From assembly GCF_001612635.1 (NCBI RefSeq), contig NZ_BDAV01000011.1:186001-250000 (forward strand): a stretch of DNA of 64,000 bases, in the 5' to 3' direction. Positions 34,090 to 43,582 of this stretch are shown here, piece by piece. A program made the translations under genes and the position numbers. The first letter of the stretch is position 1, and each line of letters begins with the position of its first letter. The notes under the pieces are model-generated. The model worked only from the letters and a program-made list of their open reading frames with translations, was not told the origin of the DNA and searched no databases. This DNA is from Nocardia africana NBRC 100379. GTDB taxonomy: Bacteria; Actinomycetota; Actinomycetes; Mycobacteriales; Mycobacteriaceae.

Positions 34090-35556
34090 ATGAATGTCGA
34101 GGAGTACCGCCGATACGACGCCACCGGTCTCGCCGAATTGGTGGCGAAGAAGGAGGTCACGGCCGCCGAGCTGCTCGCGGCAGCGCGCGATCGCGCCGCC
34201 GAGGTGAATCCGCGGATCAACGCGATCATCGCCGACATTCCGTGCTCGGCCGACGCGGAGCGCACCGGGGCCTTCGCCGGGGTCCCGTTCCTCATCAAGG
34301 ACCTCGGGATGGATTATGCGGGGCTTCCGTCCTCGCAGGGATCGCGCTCGTTGCGCACGTCCCCGGCGCCAGAGCACGCCACGATCGTCCGACGGTGGCT
34401 CGACGCCGGCCTGATGATCTTCGGCAAGACCAATATGCCCGAGTTCGGCGCCAAGGCGATCACCGAGCCCGAGCTCTGGGGTCCGACCCGAAATCCGTGG
34501 GACCTGTCGCGAACGCCGGGTGGGTCGTCGGGCGGCTCCGCGGCGGCGGTCGCGGCCGGCATCGTCCCCGCCGCCGGCGCGAACGACGGCGGCGGTTCGA
34601 TCCGAATTCCGGCAGGTTGCTGCGGACTCGTCGGTTTGAAACCGGGACGGGGGCTGACCCCCATGGGACCGGGGACCGGAGAACTCATGCACGGTGCCGC
34701 TGTGCAAGGGGTCGTCACGCGCTCGGTCCGCGACACCGCCGGGATGCTCGATGTCATCGCCGGCGGAGAAGTGTCGGGTCCGTTTCAGCCGGCGGTTTCC
34801 GGCCCGTACCGCGACGCGGTAGGCCAGGATCCCGGCCGCCTGCGAATCGGCGTGCGAATCCCCACGGCCATTACACCCGAACCCGATCCCGAGGCCTTCG
34901 CGGCGGTCGAAGCGGCAACGCGGGTGCTGACCGATCTCGGCCACCGGGTGGAAATCCTGGAAGAGGCGCCGTTCGACGACGCTGCCCTGGCCAACGAGTT
35001 CTTGCTCGCCTGGTTCGTCTACATCGCCTACGAGGTCGCCGCCGCACGTCGGCTCACCGGCTGCGGCACCGAGGGATTCGAGCGCGACACCCTGGTCATG
35101 GCGGCGTTGGGCAACGCGACACGAGGCCCGGAATACGTCGCCGCCGTCGAAGCCCGGCACGGCCACGCCCGTCGCCTGACCGAGTACTTCGCCACCTACG
35201 ATCTTCTGCTGACGCCCACGATGGCGACCCCGCCCCCGAAGATCGGGGAGTTCGAATTGCCGAAGTCGCTGCGCCGCGCGACCGACGCGATTCTGAAGAC
35301 CCGCACCGCCGGCCTGCTCAAATACACGTCGATCGTCGACCACTTGATCAGCAAGAATCTCGGTTGGGTGCCCTACACCCAGCTCGCCAACATCACCGGC
35401 CGGCCCGCGATCTCGCTGCCCCTGCACTGGACCGCCGACGGACTTCCGCTGGGGGTCCAACTCGTGGCTCCCCTGGGCGGAGAATCGACGCTGATCAAGG
35501 TCGCCGCCCAGGTCGAGCAGGCGGCGCCGTGGTTCGACAGGGTCGCAGCCCTTTGA
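34090..35556 (+). CDS. Amidase (amidase signature family)
   Basis: A 488-residue amidase. The Ser-cisSer-Lys triad is present: Lys in PFLIKDLG (about residue 75), cis-Ser in the Gly/Ser-rich TPGGSSGGSAAAVAAG, and nucleophile Ser in NDGGGSIRIPAGCCG. It hydrolyses amides of unknown identity; 6-aminohexanoate-cyclic-dimer hydrolase and aryl acylamidase relatives share this layout. GGAG lies 5 nt before the ATG. It is convergent with the carboxylesterase gene. Confidence 0.92.
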   Translation: MNVEEYRRYDATGLAELVAKKEVTAAELLAAARDRAAEVNPRINAIIADIPCSADAERTGAFAGVPFLIKDLGMDYAGLPSSQGSRSLRTSPAPEHATIVRRWLDAGLMIFGKTNMPEFGAKAITEPELWGPTRNPWDLSRTPGGSSGGSAAAVAAGIVPAAGANDGGGSIRIPAGCCGLVGLKPGRGLTPMGPGTGELMHGAAVQGVVTRSVRDTAGMLDVIAGGEVSGPFQPAVSGPYRDAVGQDPGRLRIGVRIPTAITPEPDPEAFAAVEAATRVLTDLGHRVEILEEAPFDDAALANEFLLAWFVYIAYEVAAARRLTGCGTEGFERDTLVMAALGNATRGPEYVAAVEARHGHARRLTEYFATYDLLLTPTMATPPPKIGEFELPKSLRRATDAILKTRTAGLLKYTSIVDHLISKNLGWVPYTQLANITGRPAISLPLHWTADGLPLGVQLVAPLGGESTLIKVAAQVEQAAPWFDRVAAL

Positions 35557-35600
35557 CGGACATCGCACCTTCGCGGTAGCCCGCGATCGACGACGCCCCT

Positions 35601-37208
35601 CTATCCGATGTGGTCGATATCGGCCCACAGGTCGCAGTGGTGCTGTGCGCCGAAGGTGTCGGCGGTTCCGATGCGGTCGCTTCCGAGCTCGAGGGTGGTG
35701 TCGACGGTGGCATGGGGCCACGGGGTCAGGGCCGGTGTTTCGGGATTGCCGGTGTGGGCGAAGTGCGCCCAACTGTCCTGGATGTCGCGGGAAAGCCGGT
35801 CGGCGGCAGGGGACAGCGGAATGGGCAGGCCCATGAGCGTGGAGAACACATAGGGCACCTCGGCGCCGTGGAACGCGCCCGGCAGGAGCGGATTGACAGG
35901 CAGGGGTGTGTCGTCGAACTGGTAACGCCACACCCGGGCGCCGCCGCGGCGGGCGGATTCGGCGGTGAATTGAGCTGGGCAGGCGAAGAATCCGTCGGTG
36001 AGGACGCGTTCTTTTGCGGCCGCGGGAGTGGGGTAGGCGTAGGTGGGATAGCGCTGAAGTACACGATCGGCGTTGTCGCCGAACAGTTCTCGCGCCCACT
36101 TCGTGTAGTCGGCTGCGGAGGGCGTGGTCCCGTGTCCGTAGTCGAGGAGGGCGATGAAGGTCGCGCCCTCGTCGGCGTTGCTGCCCACGATCATGGGGAT
36201 GTCACGCACCGCGCCGTTCGCCAGGGCGTTCTCGGGTGTATCGGTCACCACGACCCCGTCGCGGATGGGTGTCCAGGTGACGGCCATGGTGTTCAGTTCG
36301 GTCGTCGGGGAGTCGAGGAGCCGATCGAGGGGCAATGCCCGCAGGCAGGCCAGCCGGGTGGCGGGGTCCGCGCAGCCCAGGCTGGATGCGTAGTCGCCGG
36401 ATCGCTGATAGGCAACCTGCGGGGTGGGTGGAACGAGTGGACTTCGTGCGCACGAACCGCTTTCGACGATCGCTTTGGTGTAGAGGCCGCGGGCCGCGGG
36501 GGAAGCGAGCTGGGTACAGACGCTCATGCCGCCGGCGGATTCGCCGAACAGGGTGACATTGCCGGGATCTCCGCCGAATGCTGTGGCATTGTCGTGAATC
36601 CAGCGCAGCGCGGCCTGCTGATCGAGCGTCCCGTATGTGCCTGTCGCGCCGCTGCTTTCGGCGGCGAGCTCGGGCAGGGCCAGGAAGCCGAACGGCCCGA
36701 CGCGATAGTTGGGGACCGCGACGATGACCTGCCCGTCGCGGACGAGGCGGGCCGGGGAGTCGTATTGGGCATTGGATCCGAGCACGAAGGCGCCGCCGTA
36801 GAGCCACACCATCACCGGCAGCCCGGCGCCGGCGGGGTGTTCGGGCACGTAGACATCGATGCTGAGGCACTCTTCGCTCGACGGCTGCAGCGATACTCCG
36901 GGCACGGGAGGCGACTGCGGGCACTGCGGGCCGTGGGCGACCGCCGGCCGGACATCCGGCCAGGGCGCAGCGGGCTGCGGCGGCGCGAACCGGCCGGCCT
37001 GCGCGAACGGTACACCGAGATATCGAACGACTCCGTCGGCGCGCAGGCCCCGAATCTGCCCGCCGCTCACGCTCACAACCGGCTCGGAACCGGCGTCCGG
37101 TGCGGCGTGGGCGGCCGGGATCACCACCGCCATCGCGACCGCGACGACGCTGATCAGTATCGAGGACAGCCACCGCGCTCGGGTGCGAGGGGCAGTGCGG
37201 ATCGACAT
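35601..37208 (-). CDS. Secreted type B carboxylesterase
   Basis: A 535-residue alpha/beta hydrolase of the COesterase family. The N-terminus is a typical signal peptide (basic start, LSSILISVVAVAMAVVIPAAHAAP). The oxyanion region VWLYGGAFVLGS, nucleophile TLFGESAGGMSV, acid in SNADEGATF and His in GAFHGAEVPYVFSTL are all present. It should hydrolyse esters outside the membrane. It diverges from a MarR gene, which is the likely regulator. Confidence 0.92.
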   Translation of the reverse strand: MSIRTAPRTRARWLSSILISVVAVAMAVVIPAAHAAPDAGSEPVVSVSGGQIRGLRADGVVRYLGVPFAQAGRFAPPQPAAPWPDVRPAVAHGPQCPQSPPVPGVSLQPSSEECLSIDVYVPEHPAGAGLPVMVWLYGGAFVLGSNAQYDSPARLVRDGQVIVAVPNYRVGPFGFLALPELAAESSGATGTYGTLDQQAALRWIHDNATAFGGDPGNVTLFGESAGGMSVCTQLASPAARGLYTKAIVESGSCARSPLVPPTPQVAYQRSGDYASSLGCADPATRLACLRALPLDRLLDSPTTELNTMAVTWTPIRDGVVVTDTPENALANGAVRDIPMIVGSNADEGATFIALLDYGHGTTPSAADYTKWARELFGDNADRVLQRYPTYAYPTPAAAKERVLTDGFFACPAQFTAESARRGGARVWRYQFDDTPLPVNPLLPGAFHGAEVPYVFSTLMGLPIPLSPAADRLSRDIQDSWAHFAHTGNPETPALTPWPHATVDTTLELGSDRIGTADTFGAQHHCDLWADIDHIG

Positions 37209-37231
37209 GTGAAGCTCCCGACTCCATTTAG

Positions 37232-37244
37232 TTTTGTAGCAAAA
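37232..37244. promoter_or_regulatory. Short AT-rich palindrome before the carboxylesterase gene
   Basis: TTTTG-TAG-CAAAA, 24 bp upstream of the esterase start, in the 211-bp gap shared with the divergent MarR gene. It is AT-rich in a GC-rich region and has perfect 5-bp arms. A MarR site is possible, but the repeat is short. Confidence 0.35.
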
Positions 37245-37419
37245 GTACTGTAGGTGGCAGGTCTGCCGGGCGCAGCGTTTTCGCGGTTATCGCCTGCGCC
37301 CCTTCGGGATTGCCCGAAGGGTTCGCCGACCGCACCGACTGAACGACGGTGCCGGTGCGGCGTGGAGTGGGTCGACAGTGTCGCGGTGCCGGCATCGGTC
37401 GTGCGGGCAGAATGTGGGG

Positions 37420-37890
37420 GTGGAAAACTCGGCCTCACGAACGGATCCGGCATCGCGAGTGGCGGTGGACGCCCAGCTCAGCGCGTTGCTCGGACCGTTG
37501 CGCCGGGCGGTTCTGCGTCGCACGCGCACCGCCGAGGACTTGCCTGACCTCCCGGAAGCGCAGATCGAACTGCTCCGGCTCCTGGTGGCGTCGGGCGGAC
37601 TCACGCCGAGCCGGGCGGCCGCCGAATTGAACGTGGCACAGTCCACCATCAGCAATCTGCTGCGAACCATGACGGCGGACGACCTCGTCGAGCGGCTGCC
37701 GACACCGGGGGACGGGCGTGGGGCGATGCTCGTCGCATCGGCGCGGGCGCGCGAGCTGCTGGATCGGTACGACCGCGCGAGCGCGGCGATGCTGCGCGAG
37801 ACGTTGGCCCGGCTGTCCGACGCCGATCGCCGGGCGGTGGAATCGGCGGTACCCGCATTGTGGCGGCTGCTCGCGGAGCTGAGCGGTTAA
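37420..37890 (+). CDS. MarR family regulator
   Basis: A 156-residue MarR-type winged-helix regulator. The DNA-binding part is LPEAQIELLRLLVASGGLTPSRAAAELNVAQSTISNLLRTMTADDLVERLPTPGDGRG, including the wing with Asp-Gly-Arg, followed by the C-terminal dimerisation helix. GTG 37420 was chosen; GTG 37414 is two codons upstream. The gene is transcribed away from the secreted carboxylesterase and probably controls it. Confidence 0.85.
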   Translation: MENSASRTDPASRVAVDAQLSALLGPLRRAVLRRTRTAEDLPDLPEAQIELLRLLVASGGLTPSRAAAELNVAQSTISNLLRTMTADDLVERLPTPGDGRGAMLVASARARELLDRYDRASAAMLRETLARLSDADRRAVESAVPALWRLLAELSG

Positions 37891-37955
37891 AGAGTCCGAC
37901 CACGTCTGCCTCCTCTCGGTTGTTGCAGCACACCCAGAGCGGCAGGCCGTCCGGC

Positions 37956-39197
37956 TCAGTCCGAACGAAGGGACTTCTGTTCGCGCTCGCCGCACAGCCA
38001 GCGGGACAGCGCTTCATAGACTGCCTCGTGGTTGAGGAGCGTGAAGTGATTCGCCCCGGGCAGGTGCAGGCCGTTGTCGTCGTCGAAACCGATGCGCCGC
38101 ATGCGATTCCGGCCCGAACCGCTCGTGGTCAGCACCAAACCGTCCCCGATGACGCGGCCAAGGGGATGGTTCGGGCTGCGAGTGATGGTCGCGGTGACGA
38201 AGTAGTGATCGGCGCCCTCGAGGAGCGGGATCTCGCGAATCGCTCGCCGGCGCAACGTGTCCGCGTCCAGACCGTTCCAGTCCTGATCGACCAGCGAACC
38301 ATCGCGCAGGTCGCGGATGCCCGCACTGCGGCGGCGTAGCAGTCGTCCGAACGGCCGGGTCTCCGGTACGCGAACCAGCGCCGCGGAGAGGTAATAAACG
38401 AATTGCTCGAGCGGCGCACCGAGGTGCGGTGACCCGAGGCAGACCACCTGGCGCACGTGGCGTACCCAGGAATGGCCGTCCTCGGCGGCGCCGAAACACG
38501 CGCCGCGGGCGATGAGCCCGCCCATCGAATGGCCGACCAGCGACAACTGCTCGATCTCGACCGGCCAGTGCTCGACGAGGCGCTGTAACAGATCGTCGAG
38601 TTGCCGGGCGTTCTCGGAAATGTGCAGACCGCTGTTGTACCGCACCTGAAGGGATGTGCAGCCGAGATCGGCCTCCAGTCGTTCGGCATAGGTCGGTCTG
38701 CCGCCGAGGCGCCACGCGTGTTCGGTTTCCGCCAGGCCGTGCAGGAAGATCACGACCCGGCCGCTCGGGTTCGTGATGTGCTGCGCGAGCCGTTCCGGCT
38801 CGACCGGAGCGCCGTCGAACCGAAATGCCATGGGCGCGTCGAGGATCGGCTGCTCCTGCGCGAGAGTGTCGCCGATCAAGCCCTGCACGGCCGCGATGAG
38901 GCCGGAGCCGAAAACCGTACGCGACGGGGTGGGTATACCGGAGAGCGTCGCGGCGTGTTCGGCCAGCGTGCCCGCCGAGACCGCGGAACCGCTGACGATC
39001 CGGTACACGGTGTCGGCGATGGAGTCGTGTATGACCTGCACCGGCCGTGCGGCCGGGCCGACCCCGAGTCGCACGGCCGCGAATACGTGATCGGAGATGG
39101 CGCGATGCACCGTGGCGATCCCGTCCACAGCGCCGGCCAGTTCATCGCCGGCCAGCCGGGCGAGCGCCTCGATCTCCGCCTGTTGCCGATCGCTCAT
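37956..39197 (-). CDS. Alpha/beta-hydrolase, PGAP1/lipase-like
   Basis: A 413-residue hydrolase. An all-alpha N-terminal region of about 160 residues (repeated helices around ALARLAGDELAGAVDGIATVHRAISD) precedes the hydrolase domain, which begins near GRVVIFLHGLAETEHAW. The nucleophile elbow is LVGHSMGGLIARG and the catalytic His is near the end in PGANHFTLLNHEAVYEAL. Large actinobacterial proteins of this layout are annotated as esterase/lipase or triacylglycerol lipase; the N-terminal domain is unnamed. No signal peptide is present. Confidence 0.85.
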   Translation of the reverse strand: MSDRQQAEIEALARLAGDELAGAVDGIATVHRAISDHVFAAVRLGVGPAARPVQVIHDSIADTVYRIVSGSAVSAGTLAEHAATLSGIPTPSRTVFGSGLIAAVQGLIGDTLAQEQPILDAPMAFRFDGAPVEPERLAQHITNPSGRVVIFLHGLAETEHAWRLGGRPTYAERLEADLGCTSLQVRYNSGLHISENARQLDDLLQRLVEHWPVEIEQLSLVGHSMGGLIARGACFGAAEDGHSWVRHVRQVVCLGSPHLGAPLEQFVYYLSAALVRVPETRPFGRLLRRRSAGIRDLRDGSLVDQDWNGLDADTLRRRAIREIPLLEGADHYFVTATITRSPNHPLGRVIGDGLVLTTSGSGRNRMRRIGFDDDNGLHLPGANHFTLLNHEAVYEALSRWLCGEREQKSLRSD

Positions 39198-39312
39198 CGA
39201 TTCAGTGTACGACCGTGCACTGAACGCCGCGCAACCTCTGGGACGAATCTCCCGGCGGCCGGTGCGATTCGACGATGACGACCGGGCCGGTGCGGCCACC
39301 CTGCTCGTCGGC

Positions 39313-41277
39313 CTACACCTCGATCTGCGAGCCCATGATGATGGTGCGATCGCGGGGGAGGCCGAAGTAGTCGGCGGCGTCGGCGGTGATGTAGGAGGTG
39401 GCGATGAACAGGCGTTTGCGCCATGCGGCCATGGTGGGGGCGGTGCCGCGCCGGAGTTCGATGGTCGACAGGAAATAGGAGGCGCGGTCCAGGTCGAGCG
39501 GGCCTTCGGTGTCTCGGTCGTCGACGAGGGTGAGTGCCCGGGGTACGTCGGGGGTTTCCATGTAGCCGTAGCGGGCGGTGACGTGGGTGATGCCGTCGTC
39601 GGGTGGACCCAGCGGGTCGGTGGCGATGCGTTCGTTGTCGGGGATGCGGGGGACGGGTTCGGTATGGATGGACAGGATCACGATGTGGTGGTGGCGCACG
39701 TGGTTGTGTTCGACGTTGGCGCGCAAGGCCAATGGTGCCGTTTCCTTGCCGCGGTTGAGGAAGATGGCGGTGCCGGGAACGTGCGTCGTGGGGGGTGTGC
39801 CTTCGGCGAGTTCGTCGACGAATGTCCGCAGCGATCCTTCCCGCCGGATCCGTTCGGCGGTCACGATCCGGCGGCCGCGCTGCCAGGTTGTCATGACCGT
39901 GAATGCGGTAAGGCCGATCAGCAGCGGCAGCCATGCGCCGTGCGCGAACTTGGTGAGATTGGCCGCGACGAACAGCAGATCGACGGTCAGCAGTGGCAAT
40001 GCGCCTGCGGCGAGTATCCAGCGTGGAATGTGCCAGCGGCTTCGAGCGACGTAGAAGAACAGCAGGGTGGTGATGGTGATGGTTCCGGTCACGGCCATGC
40101 CGAAGGCGAACGCCAGCGCCGTCGAGCTGCGGAACGCGAAGACGAGGGTGAGCACCGAGACCATCAGCAACCAGTTGATCCACGGGACGTAGATCTGGCC
40201 GATCGTGGATTCGGAGGTGTGGGCGATGCGCAGCCGCGGCAGGTACCCCAGTTGCGCGGCCTGGGAGGCGACGGAATACGCGCCGGTGATCACCGCTTGT
40301 GAGGCGATGACCGTGGCGGCGGTGGCAAGCAGCACCAGCGGCAGTCGTGCCCAGCCCGGCGCCAGGAGAAAGAAGGGGCTGCTGATATTCCGGGCGTCGT
40401 CGAGGATGAGCGCGCCCTGCCCGAGGTAGCTGAGTGTGCAGGCGGGAAACACGAGGATCAGCCACGCGCGGGTGATGGAGCGGCGGCCGAAATGTCCCAT
40501 GTCGGCGTAGAGCGCCTCGGCGCCGGTCACCGCGAGCACGATCGCGGCGAGGGCGAAGAACGCGATACCGAAGTGCCCGATCAGAAAACCCAGCGCATAG
40601 GTGGGCGAGAGTGCTTGCAGGATGCGGGGATTGTGCACGATGCCGCTGATTCCGCAGATACCGATCGTCAGGAACCAGGCGATCATGATCGGGCCGAACA
40701 TCCGTCCGACCGTGGCGGTGCCGCGACGTTGCACCACGAACAGCGCCACGATGATCACGACCGTCACCGGGATGACCAGATCCTTCAACGCCGGCTCGAC
40801 CACCTTGATGCCCTCGACCGAGGACAGCACCGAGATCGCCGGGGTGATCATGCTGTCACCGAAAAACAAAGAGGCGCCGAAGATTCCGAGCGCGGCCAAG
40901 CCGATGGCCGTTTTCCGTCCGCGTGGTGAACTCCACCGGCGAAGCAGCGTGATCAATGCCATGATGCCGCCCTCGCCGTCGTTGTCGGCACGCATCGCGA
41001 GCAGGACGTAGGTGACGGTGACGATGATCATCACCGACCAGAACACCAATGACACCAGGCCGAAAACGTTGTCGGTGTTCACCGGAACGGGATGAGGGTC
41101 GCCCGGATCGAACACGGTTTGCAGGGTGTAGATCGGGCTCGTGCCGATATCGCCGAACACCACTCCCAGCGCGCCGACCACCACGCCCCAGCGCACCGAA
41201 TCGCGCTGGTGCGGCGGCTGACCCGGCTCCACCTCGAACGCGGGACCGCCTCCGATGGTGCCCTTCGCCCTTGCCAT
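39313..41277 (-). CDS. kup: Low-affinity potassium uptake protein Kup
   Basis: A 654-residue KUP/HAK/KT-type K+:H+ symporter. The N-terminal signature GVVFGDIGTSPIYTLQT is followed by about twelve membrane segments including FFGDSMITPAISVLSSVEG and GAEALYADMGHFG. The cytoplasmic C-terminal domain runs from about residue 470 and ends DRTIIMGSQIEV. The ATG at 41277 was chosen over an upstream in-frame start without coding character. No c-di-AMP riboswitch was recognised in the 221-bp upstream gap. Confidence 0.94.
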   Translation of the reverse strand: MARAKGTIGGGPAFEVEPGQPPHQRDSVRWGVVVGALGVVFGDIGTSPIYTLQTVFDPGDPHPVPVNTDNVFGLVSLVFWSVMIIVTVTYVLLAMRADNDGEGGIMALITLLRRWSSPRGRKTAIGLAALGIFGASLFFGDSMITPAISVLSSVEGIKVVEPALKDLVIPVTVVIIVALFVVQRRGTATVGRMFGPIMIAWFLTIGICGISGIVHNPRILQALSPTYALGFLIGHFGIAFFALAAIVLAVTGAEALYADMGHFGRRSITRAWLILVFPACTLSYLGQGALILDDARNISSPFFLLAPGWARLPLVLLATAATVIASQAVITGAYSVASQAAQLGYLPRLRIAHTSESTIGQIYVPWINWLLMVSVLTLVFAFRSSTALAFAFGMAVTGTITITTLLFFYVARSRWHIPRWILAAGALPLLTVDLLFVAANLTKFAHGAWLPLLIGLTAFTVMTTWQRGRRIVTAERIRREGSLRTFVDELAEGTPPTTHVPGTAIFLNRGKETAPLALRANVEHNHVRHHHIVILSIHTEPVPRIPDNERIATDPLGPPDDGITHVTARYGYMETPDVPRALTLVDDRDTEGPLDLDRASYFLSTIELRRGTAPTMAAWRKRLFIATSYITADAADYFGLPRDRTIIMGSQIEV

Positions 41278-41498
41278 GCTGCTCCTCCACGTCGTGGGTG
41301 CCACGCCCGTCGGACGATACAGCGCACCGCGGAGCCTATGCGGGGCGAGTATGTGGCAGCGGTATCGCTGCGCAGGGAATCCGGCGCGCTGGATCGACAC
41401 GCCGAGCGGCAGCCCGCGGCCGTGAGGCCGGATTCGACGATGCGCGAGGGCAATCCGACGCTGCAGCAGAGACCGGAACGGACGAACCCCTGCGCGGA

Positions 41499-42200
41499 CT
41501 AGCGTCGAGATGAGAGGTCGACGACGACTTTGCCGTGGACGTGCCGGGCGGCCTGGCGTTCGACGGCCGCGCGGATGTCTTCGAGGGGGTAGGTCGCCGC
41601 GATGGGTACCCGCAGACGACCGGCCGCGGCGAGGCGCGCGATGGTGTCGAGAGCATCGGGCGCGGCATTCGCGCCGTTGGCGGCCGGCACCCCCTCGACC
41701 ACCGCCGCGATGGTGCAGATACGACCGTCCGGAACGCCCAGCTCGCGGGCGACGTGCACGGTGTCCGTCCCGTGCAGGTCCAGTGCTGCGGTGACCGGGC
41801 CCGCATCGAGGGCGCGGACCCGGCCGATGAGGCCGTCGCCGTAGGCGACGGGTTCGACGCCGAGGCTTCGCAGATACTCCGCCGACGACGGCGAGCCGGT
41901 GCCGATCACGCGCGCGCCCGCGATTCGCGCCAGCTGGACTGCGAACACGCCGACCCCACCGCCCGCGCCGCCGACCAGCACCGTGTCGTCCGGGCCCAGG
42001 CCGAGGACGTCGAGAGCGGCGGCCGCGGTGCTGCCCGCGATCGACAGCGTGGCGGCGGTGCGATCATCGACGCCCTCCGGGGTGTGATGAGCGACGCCGC
42101 TGACGATGTCGCCGTTCGCGTCGACCACGACGAAGTCGGCGACAGCCCGGGACAAGGCCGCCCCGAACACCCGGTCGCCGACCGCGTAGCCGTGCGCGCC
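41499..42200 (-). pseudogene. 5'-truncated zinc-free alcohol dehydrogenase/quinone oxidoreductase
   Basis: The C-terminal two thirds of a medium-chain quinone oxidoreductase. The sequence picks up at GYAVGDRVFGAALSRAVADF, in the middle of the catalytic domain, and continues through the cofactor site VLVGGAGGGVGVFAVQLARIAGA to the end RHVHGKVVVDLSSRR. The first 60-70 residues of the family are missing. The frame upstream on this strand is an antisense reading of a TetR gene, so there is no proper start or promoter. The body has no internal stop, suggesting a recent event. See the adjoining TetR remnant. Confidence 0.82.
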
Positions 42201-42746
42201 GGCGTCGGCATCGCGACGCTCTATCGTCACTTCCCGACCCGCGAGTCCCTGGTGGAGGCGGTCTACCGTGACCAAGTCGACCGCCTCACCACCGGCGCCC
42301 GGGAATTGCTCGCCGAGAAGCCCCCGGCCGTTGCGATGCGGCAGTGGATGGACCTGTTCGGCGACTGGATCGCGACGAAGAACGGCATGCTCGACACGCT
42401 GCTGGCGATGATCGAGGCCGGTGCCGTCGGCCACGCGCAAACGCGGGGCGAGATCGTGAACGCGATCTCGGCAATGCTCGATGCCGGTCGTGCGGCAGGA
42501 GACCTCCGGCCCGATGTCACCGCCGAGGAGGTCGCGGCGAGCCTGATCGGGATCTTCACCGTCGCACACCAACCCGGCCACGCGGTCACCGCCGATCGGC
42601 TTCTCGACATCCTCCTCGACGGCCTTCGCCCTCGAGCGACAGTCGCGTGCCGTGCCGACGCCGACTCCGATGCCGACATGAGCGCGGCGCCGGGGGTCCG
42701 GGTCGGCGCTAGGCGACGAGGTCGGGGTGGCGGGCCGGGCGCATGA
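42186..42746 (+). pseudogene. 5'-truncated TetR family regulator
   Basis: The sequence begins abruptly within the HTH at RAGVGIATLYRHFPTRESLVEAVY and runs through a normal TetR C-terminal domain (ARELLAEKPPAVAMRQWMDLFGDWIATKNGMLDTLLAMIEAG, typical of the AefR/SACE_7040-like group) to a stop at 42746. The first helices of the HTH, about 30 residues, are missing. The last 30 residues are Arg/Gly-rich and overlap the small convergent gene. A GTG at 42192 could still start a shortened product, but it could not bind DNA normally. Confidence 0.8.
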
Positions 42747-42888
42747 CGTCGTCCCACCAGGTCTGTAGGGGACTGGGGTCTGGCCATTGCACCACTGTGG
42801 TGTCGGGATCAGGAGTTGTGTGCGACCGGGCCGACGGTTCGGCGAATTCGGCTCGTTCGCGTAGGTCGGGTGCGCTGGGGACGGTCAT
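42709..42888 (-). CDS. Small hypothetical protein (59 aa)
   Basis: A 59-residue protein starting MTVPSAPDLRERAEF and ending DVMRPARHPDLVA, with an acidic, Pro-rich centre and a WWDD motif. GGAAG lies 9 nt before the ATG. It follows the cold-shock-domain gene by 65 bp on the same strand and is probably in its transcript. I do not recognise the family. The amino acid composition and the ribosome binding site support coding. It is distinct from the other frame through this stretch, which is Arg-rich nonsense. Confidence 0.6.
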   Translation of the reverse strand: MTVPSAPDLRERAEFAEPSARSHTTPDPDTTVVQWPDPSPLQTWWDDVMRPARHPDLVA

Positions 42889-42953
42889 CTGGATGCTTCT
42901 TCCTTCTCGCGCGTGGGCCGGCCCGGTCGAGGGCACGGCCCGTGCGCAGGTGG

Positions 42954-43340
42954 TTATGCGGCCGCGGGATGCCGGCGCGCCGGAGCCTCGAGGCGGCGGG
43001 CGCGGGTGGGGAGGTGGACCGTGCCGTGGGTGCCGCCGTGTGCGGGTGGGATGGGTACGGGGTAGGCGATGACCTGCGTGGCTTCGGGTCCCCGCGGGGC
43101 GTGGGTAGCGGTGAAGATCACGTGTTGGCCCGCGGTGAGGGTTTTGTAACCGGGAGTGGCGATAGCGCTGTATTCGACGAACACCGGTTGACCGTCGTCG
43201 GGGGTGATGAAGCCGAAACCCTTCTCCGCGTTGAACCATTCGACGCGGCCGTGGTGCCAACGGGGCAGTTCGGTGTCGGGGTGGCGGTGGGCGTCGCCGC
43301 GGTGGCCGATGTCAGTAGGCGAGGCAGTAGTAGTCGTCAT
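42954..43340 (-). CDS. Cold-shock-domain protein with N- and C-terminal extensions
   Basis: A 128-residue protein with a single cold-shock domain at about residues 37-100: HHGRVEWFNAEKGFGFITPDD carries RNP1 (KGFGFI), and VFVEYSAIATPGYKTL carries a variant RNP2, with Glu-Tyr where His-Phe is usual. Classical Csp proteins are about 67 residues, so this one has about 35 extra N-terminal residues (Thr- and His-rich) and a 28-residue basic tail. It should bind single-stranded RNA or DNA. The ATG overlaps the 71-aa gene's end by 29 bp, implying coupling. The SD is weak. Confidence 0.8.
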   Translation of the reverse strand: MTTTTASPTDIGHRGDAHRHPDTELPRWHHGRVEWFNAEKGFGFITPDDGQPVFVEYSAIATPGYKTLTAGQHVIFTATHAPRGPEATQVIAYPVPIPPAHGGTHGTVHLPTRARRLEAPARRHPAAA

Positions 43341-43527
43341 CGTCGTAGGGGGTGATCCAGTTCTGGTCGATGCGGTCGGTGATAGCCGCCGAGTCGAAGG
43401 CGGCGCGGATGCGTTCGGCAAGCGGATGCAGTGTCCTGGTATCCAGGCCGGTGTCGAGGTCCTGGTCGCCGACCGGGATGCTCTGGTCGGCGCGGTCGAG
43501 GTCGCTGCCCGATTGCATGGCTGTCAT
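43312..43527 (-). CDS. Small acidic hypothetical protein (71 aa)
   Basis: A 71-residue protein beginning MTAMQSGSDLDRADQ and ending in an acidic, aromatic tail (ITPYDDDDYYCLAY). A central helix HPLAERIRAAFDSAAITDRIDQ is predicted. AAGGAG lies 6 nt before the ATG, a strong ribosome binding site. It is the first gene of a three-gene minus-strand unit with the cold-shock-domain protein and the 59-aa protein. I do not recognise the family. Confidence 0.65.
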   Translation of the reverse strand: MTAMQSGSDLDRADQSIPVGDQDLDTGLDTRTLHPLAERIRAAFDSAAITDRIDQNWITPYDDDDYYCLAY

Positions 43528-43582
43528 GGCGATCTCCTTTCCTCGAACGAGAAGAGCTACAAGGGTTTTCGGCGCACAACGA

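Noticed and set aside
41278..41498. Possible c-di-AMP riboswitch upstream of kup
   Set aside because: The 221-bp gap shows none of the conserved ydaO-type elements on the minus strand; only GC-rich sequence without clear structure.
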